A DNA stretch of 64,000 bases from Lachnospiraceae bacterium (GCA_024698145.1 JAILRO010000050.1:1-64000); one strand, 5' to 3'; positions 53,255 through 62,906 are shown, numbered from the stretch's first letter. Numbers and translations: made by a program. Notes: generated by a model from the sequence alone, not told the origin.

Positions 53255-55051
53255 GTGAAGGTTTTACTTGCTGCATTAAATGCAAAATATGTTCATTCCA
53301 ATTTGGCTGTGTATGATATAGAGGCATATATCAGGAAAGAAATGTCTTATGAAAAAGATATAGAAATAGTTGTAAAGGAATATACTATCAATCATAATCT
53401 TGAGCGCATAAGAATGTCTTTGTATGAGGAAAATGCTGATTTTATTGCATTCTCATGTTATATATGGAACATAGCAGAAGTGCTTGTTATTAGTAAGGAA
53501 ATTAAGAAGGTTATGCCACAATTGTCAATATGGCTCGGTGGTCCTGAAGTAAGCTATGATTCGGAAAAACTTCTTGAGGAACATGAATATATTGATGGAA
53601 TCATATGCGGTGAAGGTGAAGTTACGACGTATGATCTTATAAAAATGTATTCGAAGGCGGCAAATGAATGTCGTGCATATGCGGATATTTTGGGTATTGT
53701 TTATAGAGGAGATAACGGAAAGATAATAACTAATCCGGAAAGACCTCTGATGAGTCTTGATGAAGTACTTTTTATATATGAGGATATGTCAAGATTTGAG
53801 AATAAGATTCTTTACTATGAGAGCAGTAGAGGATGTCCGTTTTGTTGCAGCTATTGTTTGTCATCAATAGATAAAAGTGTTAGATTTCGAAGTATGGAAC
53901 TTGTTGAAAAAGAGCTTTCATTTTTTATGGCACATAAAGTAAGACAGGTTAAGTTTATCGACAGGACATTTAATTGTGACAGATTGCGTGCAAGAAAAAT
54001 ATGGCAATATCTCTTGGACAATGATAATGGTATTACCAATTTTCATTTTGAGATAGCAGGAGATTTGATAGATGAAGAGGATATAAAGATATTCTCATCT
54101 ATGAGACCGGGTTTGATTCAGTTGGAAATAGGCTTGCAGACAACGAATCCTGATACCATCAAAGAGATACACCGGTCAATGGACATTGCAAAATTAAAGA
54201 AAAACATGCTTGCAATTAGGAGGTTTGGTAATATTCACCAGCATTTAGACCTTATAGCCGGATTGCCATATGAGGATTATAATTCGTTTATACGCTCATT
54301 TAATGATGCTTATGATATGAGACCTAACCAGTTGCAACTTGGATTTTTGAAGGTTTTAAAAGGCTCATACATGCAGGAGCAGGTTAAGAATTATGAACTG
54401 TTGTATTGTGATGAACAGCCTTATGAAGTTCTCTCGACCAAATGGATAAGTTATTCAGATATATTAAGACTCAAAAGAGTTGAGGAAATGGTTGAGGTAT
54501 ATTATAACAGCAATCAGTTTGAGAATGTTATAGCTTATGTGAGTAGTTTCTTTGAAAGTCCTTTTGATATGTATGATAGTCTGGGGGCTTACAATGAGCA
54601 TAATATACTTGAGGGAATTGGTATCAGGCGAGAAGCAAGATATATACTGTTAAAGGCTTTCTTTGAGGAACATTTACGAAGTGAGAAAAGAGAGGATATT
54701 GATGAGTGTTTGAAGATATTTGACAGTCTGCTAACTTTTGATTATTATCTTCGCGAGAATGCGAAATCAAGACCGGTGTGGAGAAAGGAATCTTTGATAG
54801 ATAAAAAAGATTATAACGGATTTTTTATCGCGGGTGGTAATGACGAACTGTCCTTTGACGAAGAAAGCTATGATTCGAAGGCGGCAATGCGTAGTATGCA
54901 TATTGAGCCGATTGTGGCAAAATCCATTAAATGGATAGAATATAAAGAAACACATAAGACAACGGAGGAATTGTATTATGTTGTGTTTGATTATAGCAAA
55001 CGTAATCCATTAACGGGAGACGCGTCGTATAATCTGATAACACATCTTTGA
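53255..55051 (+). CDS. B12-binding domain radical SAM protein (DUF4080 type)
   Basis: 598 residues from GTG 53255. N-terminal cobalamin-binding-like Rossmann domain (MKVLLAALNAKYVHSNLAVYDIEAYI, SIWLGGPEVSYDSEKLLEE, DGIICGEGEVTTYDLI), radical SAM barrel with the 4Fe-4S motif C194-PFC-C198-SY-C201 (CxxxCxxC), IAGDLIDEEDIKIFSSMRPGLIQLEIGLQTTNPDTIKEI, then a C-terminal DUF4080 domain. Substrate unknown. It forms an operon with maf upstream and the MATE gene downstream. Confidence 0.92.
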   Translation: MKVLLAALNAKYVHSNLAVYDIEAYIRKEMSYEKDIEIVVKEYTINHNLERIRMSLYEENADFIAFSCYIWNIAEVLVISKEIKKVMPQLSIWLGGPEVSYDSEKLLEEHEYIDGIICGEGEVTTYDLIKMYSKAANECRAYADILGIVYRGDNGKIITNPERPLMSLDEVLFIYEDMSRFENKILYYESSRGCPFCCSYCLSSIDKSVRFRSMELVEKELSFFMAHKVRQVKFIDRTFNCDRLRARKIWQYLLDNDNGITNFHFEIAGDLIDEEDIKIFSSMRPGLIQLEIGLQTTNPDTIKEIHRSMDIAKLKKNMLAIRRFGNIHQHLDLIAGLPYEDYNSFIRSFNDAYDMRPNQLQLGFLKVLKGSYMQEQVKNYELLYCDEQPYEVLSTKWISYSDILRLKRVEEMVEVYYNSNQFENVIAYVSSFFESPFDMYDSLGAYNEHNILEGIGIRREARYILLKAFFEEHLRSEKREDIDECLKIFDSLLTFDYYLRENAKSRPVWRKESLIDKKDYNGFFIAGGNDELSFDEESYDSKAAMRSMHIEPIVAKSIKWIEYKETHKTTEELYYVVFDYSKRNPLTGDASYNLITHL

Positions 55052-55082
55052 TACAGCAGGCAGAATAAAAGGAGGACAATCT

Positions 55083-56471
55083 GTGGAGAAAGTAACAAAA
55101 AACGATTATGGGGAAGATAAGGCTATTGGATATAATCAGATGACGGAGGGACCGATTACTAAGGCAATACTCACGTTTGCGTTCCCGATTCTTATAGGAA
55201 ATGTATTTCAGCAATTTTATAATGTTGCGGATACTGCAATTATCGGACACATACTTGGCGATAATAGTCTTGCAGCAGTAGGCGCATCTGCACCTATAGT
55301 GAGTCTTATAATAGGTTTTGTGTATGGTATAACCAATGGATTCTCGGTAATAATTGCAAGATATTATGGTGCCAAAGATTCTGAAAATATGAAGAAGGCG
55401 GTAGCTGTAAGTTATGTGCTTACTTTGATAATAGCGACGATTATGACAATAGCCAGCAGGCTTTTGTTGGGGACGATACTTAAAGCACTTTCAACCCCTT
55501 CAGAAATTATTGGAGAGACAGAAAGTTATCTTAAGATAATAATTACATATTGCGTGATTACGTGTTTTTATAACATGTTCTCGGGACTTATGCGAGCAAT
55601 TGGTAACAGTCGTATGCCGTTGGTTTTTCTGATTATTTCTTCGATAATCAATGTAATATTGGATTATATTTTTGTTAAATATTTTGGACTTGGTGTAAAA
55701 GGCGCTGCAGCAGCAACGGTCATTGCACAGGCGGTTTCGGTAATTCTTTGCATGACGTATGTTTATACAAAGAGTAAAGAACTTGCTTTTACAAAGGAAG
55801 GTCTTAATACAGATATGTCAATGGTTAACGAGCTGATGTCCATGGGCCTTTCAATGGGACTTATGCTGGTAGTTGTGTCCATCGGCTCGGTTGCGCTTCA
55901 AAGAGCGGTTAATTATCTTGGAAGCAATATTATTACAGCTCATACGGCTGCCAGAAAAGTTGACGATTTATTCATGCTTGTCATGGGAACAATCAGCGTG
56001 TCGGCCTCAACATTTGCAAGTCAGAATCTCGGTGCGGGCAGATACGACAGAATCAGAACCGGAATCAAGAAGTGTATCCTTATATCCTGGGTGTGGAGCC
56101 TTTTTGCAATAGCAGTAGTGTATATATTTGGAACAAAATTAATCTTTTTGATAAGTGGAACGAATAATGAGTTTGTAATTGCAACAGCCAATAAGTATAT
56201 AAGAATCAATATTGCATTTTTCATGGTGCTAGGTGTATTGCTTGTGCTTAGAAGTTCGTTGCAAGGGCTTGGGCGCAAACTGGTTCCGGTTACCGGAAGT
56301 GTAGTGGAAATGGCGTTTAAGTTCGGGGCAGTTGGCATTATAAGTCGTAAGATGGGATACTTTGGAGTCTGTATATTAGAGCCTATAATATGGGTGGTTT
56401 GTGCAATTTTGGTATTAGTTGATTTTGGAGTTTTTTTAAAAGGTGTAAAGAAAGAACATTCTGTTGAATAA
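55083..56471 (+). CDS. MATE family efflux transporter
   Basis: 462 residues from GTG 55083 after AAAGGAGGAC. Twelve membrane segments in two homologous halves, with MTEGPITKAILTFAFPILIGNVFQQFYNVADTAIIGHILGDNSLAAVGASAPIVSLIIGF as the canonical first-half opening. It exports cationic drugs or metabolites with Na+ or H+ exchange. Position in the maf-radical SAM unit is probably operonic and not functional. Confidence 0.95.
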   Translation: MEKVTKNDYGEDKAIGYNQMTEGPITKAILTFAFPILIGNVFQQFYNVADTAIIGHILGDNSLAAVGASAPIVSLIIGFVYGITNGFSVIIARYYGAKDSENMKKAVAVSYVLTLIIATIMTIASRLLLGTILKALSTPSEIIGETESYLKIIITYCVITCFYNMFSGLMRAIGNSRMPLVFLIISSIINVILDYIFVKYFGLGVKGAAAATVIAQAVSVILCMTYVYTKSKELAFTKEGLNTDMSMVNELMSMGLSMGLMLVVVSIGSVALQRAVNYLGSNIITAHTAARKVDDLFMLVMGTISVSASTFASQNLGAGRYDRIRTGIKKCILISWVWSLFAIAVVYIFGTKLIFLISGTNNEFVIATANKYIRINIAFFMVLGVLLVLRSSLQGLGRKLVPVTGSVVEMAFKFGAVGIISRKMGYFGVCILEPIIWVVCAILVLVDFGVFLKGVKKEHSVE

Positions 56472-56509
56472 AAAGTTCTTTACAAAAATATAATAATGTT
56501 GTATTATGT

Positions 56510-56544
56510 GTGTGGTTAGTTGATGCTAACCACATTATTTTTTT
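56510..56544 (+). terminator. Terminator after the MATE gene
   Basis: TGTGGTTAG (56511-56519) pairs with CTAACCACA (56526-56534), 6-nt loop, then T-rich run. Confidence 0.9.
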
Positions 56545-56549
56545 AATTT

Positions 56550-56600
56550 CATATGAATGTGTGTTCATATGTTGAAATGTGAAAAGATATATGTTATGGT
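56550..56600 (+). promoter_or_regulatory. ABC operon promoter with adjoining palindromic operator
   Basis: CATATGAA (56550-56557), 6-nt spacer, TTCATATG (56564-56571): a perfect inverted repeat ending 1 nt before TTGAAA (56572-56577); 17-bp spacer; TATGGT (56595-56600). The palindrome abuts the -35 and is a likely activator or repressor site (TetR/MarR or response-regulator type unknown). Confidence 0.65.
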
Positions 56601-56650
56601 AAATCCGGAAATAATATTTACAATGACATAATCGGGAGAGGAGGAATCGT

Positions 56651-57349
56651 ATGTTTCTTGAATTAAACGATATTAAGAAAAGCTTCGGAGAAGGCGATAG
56701 CAGAGTTGATGTTCTAAAAGGTATTAACTGTCAGATTAATAGGGGTGAGATATGTGTGCTATTGGGACCATCGGGTTCCGGTAAGTCTACGCTACTTAAT
56801 ATAATAGGAGGAATTGATTCACCTGACAGCGGTAATGTATCTATCGACGGTGTTAAGATGGCGGACATGAAAGAGAAGCAACTTACCAAATACAGAAGGA
56901 ATCATTTGGGATATATTTTCCAGATGTATAATCTTATTCCAAATCTTAATGTTAAGGAGAACATAGAGGTTGGAGCATATTTGAGTGATAAACCGCTTGA
57001 TATTGATGATTTGCTCAAAACACTTGGTTTGTATGAACATCGTCACAAGTTACCGAATCAGTTATCCGGTGGACAGCAACAACGTACGGCGATTGGCAGA
57101 GCGATAGTCAAAAACCCGGATATATTGCTTTGTGATGAGCCGACAGGTGCGCTTGATTACAATACTTCAAAGGAAATACTTAAACTTATAGAGGATGTTA
57201 ATAAGAAATATGGTAATACAGTGGTGATGGTTACTCATAATGACGCAATCAAAAACATGGCCGACCGTGTTATTAAGCTTCGTGATGGTATGATACGTAA
57301 GGACTATGTCAATGAAACCAAGATACCGGCAGTTGAGCTTGACTGGTAA
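56651..57349 (+). CDS. ABC transporter ATP-binding protein (MacB/LolD type)
   Basis: 232 residues. Walker A GPSGSGKSTLLNIIGGID, Q-loop YIFQMYNLIPNLNVKENI, signature LSGGQQQRTAIGRAIVKNPDILLCDEPTGALD, H-loop MVTHNDAIKNMADRVI. This subfamily works with FtsX-type permeases for peptide/drug export or lipoprotein release. Ribosome site GAGAGGAGG. The partner permease follows 20 bp later. Confidence 0.95.
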   Translation: MFLELNDIKKSFGEGDSRVDVLKGINCQINRGEICVLLGPSGSGKSTLLNIIGGIDSPDSGNVSIDGVKMADMKEKQLTKYRRNHLGYIFQMYNLIPNLNVKENIEVGAYLSDKPLDIDDLLKTLGLYEHRHKLPNQLSGGQQQRTAIGRAIVKNPDILLCDEPTGALDYNTSKEILKLIEDVNKKYGNTVVMVTHNDAIKNMADRVIKLRDGMIRKDYVNETKIPAVELDW

Positions 57350-57369
57350 ACTATGAGAGGAGAATAAGT

Positions 57370-59721
57370 ATGAAAAATCCACTTTGGAAACGTATTCCGC
57401 GTGATCTTTTTCACGAGTTCTTTAAATATATAGCTATCTTTCTTTTCATGGCGCTTACAATAAGTTTTGTGTCAGGTTTTCTTGTTGCAATGCGAGGACT
57501 TAAAATTGAATATGATAATTCTTTTGAAAAATACAATATAGAGAATGGTCATTTTGTGCTTGATAAAAAGCCTGATGAGGAACTTATTCCGATGATAGAA
57601 AAGCATGGAGTTAAACTGTATGAGAACTTCTATATTGAGTTAGATGATGAGAACGAGGGTAAACAAAAAGGAGCAACACTTCGACTTTTTAAACCAAGAC
57701 ATGAGGTTAACAAAGTTGATCTGCTGGAAGGAAAACTTCCGGAGAAAACAGATGAGATAGCACTTGATCGACTTTTCCTCAAAAATAACGGTATGAAGGT
57801 TGGAGAGGATATAAAACTTTCCGGAAAAACATACCATATAATCGGAATGGTTGCACTTACCGATTACAGTACACTTCATAAGAATAATAATGATATCATG
57901 TTCGACAGCGTGAAGTTTGGTGTTGGTATTATTTCTGATGAAGCATTTGAAGAATATAAAGATAAATACATATACAGTTATGCATGGATGTATAATAAAA
58001 AACCGAAGGATAAAAATGATGAGAAAGAGGTGTCTGATGATCTGGCAACAGACATCGCAATGGACGCGATTGAAAAGAGTAATTCTTTGAAAATATTTAT
58101 ACCGGAGTATGCTAACAGCGCAATTCATTTTGCGGGGAAAGATATGGGGCATGATAAGCCGATGATGTTGGTGCTTTTGTATGTGCTCGTTGCCATTATG
58201 GGATTTGTATTTGCGGTAACGGTAGGTCATATGGTTACGCGTGAGGCAACGGTTATCGGTACTCTTCGAGCTTCCGGATATACGAAAGGTGAAATATTTA
58301 GACATTATCTGGTATCACCGTTGATTGTTACATTAGCGGCAGCACTAGTTGGAAATATACTTGGATATACGGTGTTTGAGGATATAGCAGCTGATATGTA
58401 CAGGGATAGTTACAGCCTCACACATTATGTTTCATACTTCAGTTCTGAAGCATTTGTGAAGACGACGGTAATTCCTGTTTTGATTATGACCATTGTTATC
58501 AGCATAGAGTTGTGGCGGAAGTTATCATTTACACCTTTGCAATTCATAAGAAGAGATATAGTGAAGCATAAGAGAAAGAAAGCGGTTAAGCTTCCGCATT
58601 TCAAGTTCTTTACAAGGTTTCGTATCAGAGTTATTTTGCAAAATGTAAGCAGTTATGTGACACTGTTTTTTGGAATTGTTTTTGCGGGACTTTTGCTTAT
58701 GTTTGGATTGATTATGACACCGCTACTTCGTAATTATAGTGAAAATGCTATCAAATATAAGCCTAGTGACTATCAGTATATTATCAAGGCCAAGCAGGAA
58801 CTGCCTGAAGATGTTGCGGAAAAGTATTGCGTAACGACACTTAAGATGATTGATGATTTTTATGATCCTGAAGACATAAATATATACGGAATATATGATG
58901 ACACGAAGTATTTTGCAGATTGGGATATCCCTGATGAGGGTGTGATTATCACTTCTGACATGGCGGCAAAATATAACTTAAAACGCGGCGACATCATAGC
59001 AATGAAAGAGGAGTTTGGAAATCATTTATATGCGTTTGAGGTTAGAGGCGTAAGGGAATGCAAATCAAGTCTTGGAATATACATGACGAAAGATAACTGG
59101 TGCGATATTTTTGAGGATATAATAATCAACGAGAGCGATGGGGATGACCAGATGGATATTTTCATGGGTCAGCTTACGGGCAAGAAGGACAGCAATTTCT
59201 ACAACGGTTATTTTTCTGATATCGATCTGAACGGAAATTATCTTCGTGAGGATAATATTGCGACCCAGATTACAGAGGATGATCTTACAGCTTTGTCAAG
59301 ACAGATGGATGTTTCGATGGGCTCGCTTTTTGGAATGCTGAATGTTTTTGCACTTGTGCTCTTTGCATTACTTATATTCCTGCTCACAAAACTTATTCTT
59401 GAGAAGAACACAACTTCGATATCGATGACGAAAATCCTGGGATATTCTGATTCGGAGATTTCAAGCCTTTATCTTATGTCGTCGGTTTGGGTTGTAATCT
59501 TTTCGGCGATAATGTCGATGATAATTAATACTGCATTTTTCCAGGTTATACTTAGAGTATTCTTAAAAGGATATGGCGGCTGGTTTGAACTTATAATAAC
59601 ACCGAAGCTTTACCTTGAGATGTTTGCACTTATGCTTGGCACATACCTTGTGGTTGCATTGTTCCAGTTCTTTAGAATTAAGAGAATACCGATGGATGAA
59701 GCACTTAAGAATGTAGAATAA
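57370..59721 (+). CDS. FtsX-domain ABC transporter permease
   Basis: 783 residues. TM1 near 18-38, a large extracytoplasmic domain (about 40-255), three TMs of the first FtsX domain (about 260-280, 310-330, 355-375), another TM near 425-450, a second external domain, and three final TMs (about 645-665, 695-720, 745-770). Two FtsX-type units in one protein fit the long Clostridium/Firmicute MacB-like permeases. The basic cytoplasmic loop RRDIVKHKRKKAVKLPH separates the halves. Confidence 0.93.
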   Translation: MKNPLWKRIPRDLFHEFFKYIAIFLFMALTISFVSGFLVAMRGLKIEYDNSFEKYNIENGHFVLDKKPDEELIPMIEKHGVKLYENFYIELDDENEGKQKGATLRLFKPRHEVNKVDLLEGKLPEKTDEIALDRLFLKNNGMKVGEDIKLSGKTYHIIGMVALTDYSTLHKNNNDIMFDSVKFGVGIISDEAFEEYKDKYIYSYAWMYNKKPKDKNDEKEVSDDLATDIAMDAIEKSNSLKIFIPEYANSAIHFAGKDMGHDKPMMLVLLYVLVAIMGFVFAVTVGHMVTREATVIGTLRASGYTKGEIFRHYLVSPLIVTLAAALVGNILGYTVFEDIAADMYRDSYSLTHYVSYFSSEAFVKTTVIPVLIMTIVISIELWRKLSFTPLQFIRRDIVKHKRKKAVKLPHFKFFTRFRIRVILQNVSSYVTLFFGIVFAGLLLMFGLIMTPLLRNYSENAIKYKPSDYQYIIKAKQELPEDVAEKYCVTTLKMIDDFYDPEDINIYGIYDDTKYFADWDIPDEGVIITSDMAAKYNLKRGDIIAMKEEFGNHLYAFEVRGVRECKSSLGIYMTKDNWCDIFEDIIINESDGDDQMDIFMGQLTGKKDSNFYNGYFSDIDLNGNYLREDNIATQITEDDLTALSRQMDVSMGSLFGMLNVFALVLFALLIFLLTKLILEKNTTSISMTKILGYSDSEISSLYLMSSVWVVIFSAIMSMIINTAFFQVILRVFLKGYGGWFELIITPKLYLEMFALMLGTYLVVALFQFFRIKRIPMDEALKNVE

Positions 59722-59738
59722 ATACTTTTTGACATATG

Positions 59739-59767
59739 TTGACAAGGTGGTAAAAAAATGGTAAAGT
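59739..59767 (+). promoter_or_regulatory. Promoter of the DUF5684-like gene
   Basis: TTGACA (59739-59744), 17-bp spacer, TAAAGT (59762-59767), 34 bp before the ATG. Confidence 0.7.
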
Positions 59768-59800
59768 CATAAATCATACATTATAAGGGGGATAAAAATT

Positions 59801-60205
59801 ATGTTTTTATCATTTTTAACAGACTATGCACAGTATGATGTAGATCCTACTGCCGTAGCAGCGCTTTCTGCATTTGCAGGAATCTATTCTATTTTCTGTA
59901 TTGCAATTGGTATTTTCATGCTCGTATGTGAGTGGAGAATATTCTCAAAAGCAGGTGAGCCTGGATGGGCAGCAATCGTTCCTTTTTACAATGCGTATGT
60001 TTTAGCTAAAATCGCTATGGGTAATGGTTGGTTGTTCCTTTTACTCTTCGTTCCGTTTGTCAACTTTGTAGTTGCAATCATCATGATATTCAAGCTTTCA
60101 TCAGCGTTTGGACATGGTGTTGGATTTGGTTTTGGATTATTATTCCTTTCAATAATATTCTTCCCAATTCTTGCATTCGGTTCTTCAGAGTACGTAGGAG
60201 CATAA
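59801..60205 (+). CDS. DUF5684-like small membrane protein
   Basis: 134 residues, four hydrophobic segments. The central GEPGWAAIVPFYNAYVLAKIAMGNGW is characteristic of DUF5684-type proteins, sometimes annotated as signal-peptidase-like; no catalytic Ser/Lys motif is visible. Function unknown. It has its own promoter and a strong terminator, so it is monocistronic. Ribosome site AAGGGGG. Confidence 0.85.
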   Translation: MFLSFLTDYAQYDVDPTAVAALSAFAGIYSIFCIAIGIFMLVCEWRIFSKAGEPGWAAIVPFYNAYVLAKIAMGNGWLFLLLFVPFVNFVVAIIMIFKLSSAFGHGVGFGFGLLFLSIIFFPILAFGSSEYVGA

Positions 60206-60250
60206 TTGCTTATAATTTTGTACGATAATGAAATAATTGACGGACAGATG

Positions 60251-60292
60251 TGCCGGAACAAACTTTGATTTGTGTTTGTTCCGGCATTTTTT
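60251..60292 (+). terminator. Terminator after the DUF5684-like gene
   Basis: TGCCGGAACAAAC pairs with GTTTGTTCCGGCA, 10-nt loop, then T6. Confidence 0.93.
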
Positions 60293-60301
60293 GATAGTGT
60301 G

Positions 60302-60330
60302 TTGTGATTTTACAATGCATGCTGTATAAT
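60302..60330 (+). promoter_or_regulatory. Promoter of the TSCPD/AlkD/two-component operon
   Basis: TTGTGA (60302-60307), 17-bp spacer, TATAAT (60325-60330). TGCAT is repeated three times around it (60315-60347), of unknown meaning. Confidence 0.75.
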
Positions 60331-60363
60331 TGCATAAGAATGCATATTTAGGAGGAAACAGTT

Positions 60364-60615
60364 ATGAAACATTATACATATCAGCCGAAAGGCGTTTGTT
60401 CTATTCAGATTGATTACGACATTGATGAGGAAGGCAAGATTCACGACCTTAAGTTTGTTGGTGGTTGTAACGGTAACCTTAAGGCAATCGGAAGATTGTT
60501 AGAGGGTGTTGATGCCAAAAATGCTGCAGATATATTAAGAGGTAACGATTGTAAAGGCCGTGGAACATCCTGCGCAGACCAGTTGGCGAAGTCACTTGAC
60601 GAGATAGCAAGCTGA
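60364..60615 (+). CDS. TSCPD-domain protein (TIGR03905-like)
   Basis: 83 residues with conserved GVCSIQIDYDIDEEGKIHDLKFVGGCNGNLKAIGRLLEG and CKGRGTSCADQLAKSL; the C-terminal TSCAD matches the TSCPD motif. The domain also occurs at the C-terminus of some B12-dependent ribonucleotide reductases. It may bind a metal through its three or four Cys (CS, GGC, DC, TSC). First gene of a four-gene unit, 16 bp before the AlkD-like gene. Ribosome site AGGAGG. Confidence 0.85.
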   Translation: MKHYTYQPKGVCSIQIDYDIDEEGKIHDLKFVGGCNGNLKAIGRLLEGVDAKNAADILRGNDCKGRGTSCADQLAKSLDEIAS

Positions 60616-60631
60616 TAGAAAGAAAAAGGGC

Positions 60632-61315
60632 ATGATTACAGAAGATATCAAAAAAGAATTGTATAGTTTGCAGGATACAGAGTATCGGGATTTTCAGAGT
60701 GGGCTTATTCCCAATGTTTCTAAAGATTATTTCATCGGAGTAAGGACGCCTGAACTAAAAGCGCTTGCAAAGAAGATATCAAAGAGGGAGGATGTTGCAG
60801 ATTTCCTTAACGAACTGCCACATTCTTCTTTTGATGAGAATCAGTTGCATGCATTTATTATATCTGAAATGAAAGATTACGATAAATGCATGGAAGAGAT
60901 AGAGGCGTTTCTGCCGTACGTTAATAACTGGGCAACTTGTGATCAGATGACACCAAAGAGTTTCAAGAAACACAAGAATGAATTGCTGCAAAAAGTTGAT
61001 GAGTGGATAGTTTCAGATAAGACTTATACAGTAAGATTTGCAATCAAAATGCTGATGAGTCATTTTCTCGATGAAGATTTTGATAAGAAATATCTTACAA
61101 AGGTAGCTTCCGTCCGTTCGGAAGAATATTACATTAACATGATGATTGCATGGTATTTTGCTACGGCGCTTGCGAAACAGTATGAGGATACGGTATCATT
61201 TATCGAGGAAAAGAAACTGGACAAATGGACTCATAACAAGGCAATTCAGAAGTCAGTGGAGAGCAGAAGAATAACAGCCGAGCACAAAGATTATCTTAGG
61301 AGTTTGAAAGTATGA
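60632..61315 (+). CDS. DNA alkylation repair protein (AlkD-like HEAT-repeat)
   Basis: 227 residues, all-helical. YFIGVRTPELKALAKKISKREDVADFLNELPHSSFDENQLHAFIISEMKDYDKCMEEIEAFLPYVNNWATCDQMTPKSFKKHKNELL and VRFAIKMLMSHFLDEDF match AlkD-like DNA glycosylases, which excise bulky or alkylated purines with no base flipping. WATCD fits the catalytic-Asp region of AlkD. It overlaps the response regulator gene by 4 bp (ATGA), so translation is coupled. Confidence 0.85.
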   Translation: MITEDIKKELYSLQDTEYRDFQSGLIPNVSKDYFIGVRTPELKALAKKISKREDVADFLNELPHSSFDENQLHAFIISEMKDYDKCMEEIEAFLPYVNNWATCDQMTPKSFKKHKNELLQKVDEWIVSDKTYTVRFAIKMLMSHFLDEDFDKKYLTKVASVRSEEYYINMMIAWYFATALAKQYEDTVSFIEEKKLDKWTHNKAIQKSVESRRITAEHKDYLRSLKV

Positions 61316-61980
61316 AAAACATTACAATAATAGAGGATGATAAGGCACTTAACGATGGAATAATGCTTGCGCTTGCTAATGCTGATTATTCTTTCAGACA
61401 ATATCATAAGCTTGGAGATTACAAGAAAGATGAACCGGTTGACCTTATAGTTCTTGATGTCAATCTTCCGGATGGTAACGGCTTTGATTTTTTAAGAGAA
61501 TTGAGGAAATCTTCGGATGTTCCGGTTATCATGCTTACCGCCAATGATCTGGAAACGGACGAGGTTATGGGACTTACACTCGGAGCGGATGATTATATTA
61601 CAAAGCCGTTCAGTCTTATGGTGCTTCGTGCAAGAATTGACAAGGTGTTAAAGAAGGCGGATGTTTCTAATGATAGTGCGTATCGTGATGATGTTTATAT
61701 CTTTGACTATGGCAGGATGGAGTTTTTTGCAAGCGGCGAATTGGTTGAGCTTAGCAAAACAGAACAGAAGTTGTTAAAACTTCTTACGGATAATGTTGGA
61801 AGGACACTTACAAGAGATTATCTTGTGGATAGTATATGGACTGACGGTGCGGAGTATGTAGATGAGAATGCTTTGTCGGTAACTGTCAACAGATTAAGAG
61901 GTAAGCTTACTGTCAAAGGAATGGACATGCCTATACGTACTGTTTATGGACAGGGTTATGTATGGAAGTATGACAAGTGA
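61312..61980 (+). CDS. OmpR-family response regulator
   Basis: 222 residues. Receiver domain with acidic pocket E8-D9-D10, phospho-acceptor D49 in LIVLDVNLPDGNG, and K near 97 (DDYITKPFSL), then a winged-helix domain (about 125-222) with LTRDYLVDSIWTDGAEYVDENALSVTVNRLRGKL. It pairs with the kinase at 62043 and probably controls the ABC system at 63072. ATGA overlap with the AlkD-like gene. Confidence 0.95.
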   Translation: MKNITIIEDDKALNDGIMLALANADYSFRQYHKLGDYKKDEPVDLIVLDVNLPDGNGFDFLRELRKSSDVPVIMLTANDLETDEVMGLTLGADDYITKPFSLMVLRARIDKVLKKADVSNDSAYRDDVYIFDYGRMEFFASGELVELSKTEQKLLKLLTDNVGRTLTRDYLVDSIWTDGAEYVDENALSVTVNRLRGKLTVKGMDMPIRTVYGQGYVWKYDK

Positions 61981-62042
61981 TTTTGTGAGATTATGCATAA
62001 CTTTGTAATTGGATAACGTTATGTGGTTAGGAAGATAAAGTA

Positions 62043-62906
62043 ATGTTTGAAAATAAGACGATAGATCGAATTGAAAAGATGTTGGACAGTGCAATGGAAG
62101 GCACATTCACAGAGAATGATTATGATGAGAGTAAGTTGTCAAGACTTGAAAGCAAATGGAAGAAGTATTTGTATTCATCACAACTTGCTAAGAATCAGCT
62201 TGACGAAACAAAGAGTAATCTTGAGGCACTTATAGCCGATATTTCTCATCAGACCAAGACGCCGATGGCTAATCTTAAGTTGTATTCGGAACTTCTTGGC
62301 GAGAGAATCAATAATATGCCGGGTGCCACCGAAGAGGACCAGAAACTACTTTCTCAAATAAGAGAACAAACGGAAAAACTTGATTTCCTCATAATGTCTC
62401 TTACGAAGATGTCAAGACTTGAGAGTAATATAATTGAGGTTAAGCCGGTGCGTGCAGAAGTTGATTCCTTTGTAAAAGAAGTAACGGATGCTATGCGTTT
62501 TGTGGCTGATAAAAAGGGGATTTCTCTTAGATTAAATGATTCTGAAAGAGACGGTGAAGCGGATAATGCCGTATTTGATATTAAGTGGACGAGAGAGGCG
62601 TTGTCTAACATAATAGATAATGCAATTAAGTATTCATCGGAAAAAAGTACTATTAAAGTTTCGATAATACCATATGAGATGTATGTTGCAATATCTGTCC
62701 AAGATGAGGGAAAAGGAATAGAGGAGACAGAAATAGCAAAGATTTTTGACAGGTTCTACAGAAGTGATGAGAATTACGATGTTGAAGGAGTGGGACTTGG
62801 CTTATATCTTGCAAGGGAAATACTTAAAAGAGAGAACGGTTATATCAAGGTCAAATCGGATAAAGGAAAAGGATCGGAGTTTATAATATATTTGTGGAGA
62901 GGATAA
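62043..62906 (+). CDS. Cytoplasmic sensor histidine kinase
   Basis: 287 residues. HisKA with H69 in ADISHQTKTPMANLKLYSELL, then HATPase_c with N box NIIDNAIKYS, G1 DEGKGIEE, and G2 VGLGLYLAREIL. The N-terminal 60 residues are hydrophilic and contain no membrane segment or recognised sensor domain, so sensing likely depends on another protein, perhaps the adjoining ABC transporter as in Bce-type modules. It is separated from the response regulator by 62 bp. Confidence 0.95.
   Translation: MFENKTIDRIEKMLDSAMEGTFTENDYDESKLSRLESKWKKYLYSSQLAKNQLDETKSNLEALIADISHQTKTPMANLKLYSELLGERINNMPGATEEDQKLLSQIREQTEKLDFLIMSLTKMSRLESNIIEVKPVRAEVDSFVKEVTDAMRFVADKKGISLRLNDSERDGEADNAVFDIKWTREALSNIIDNAIKYSSEKSTIKVSIIPYEMYVAISVQDEGKGIEETEIAKIFDRFYRSDENYDVEGVGLGLYLAREILKRENGYIKVKSDKGKGSEFIIYLWRG

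Noticed and set aside
57640-58305. Long minus-strand reading frame within the FtsX permease
   Set aside because: Shadow of the coding strand; no start context or recognisable domain.
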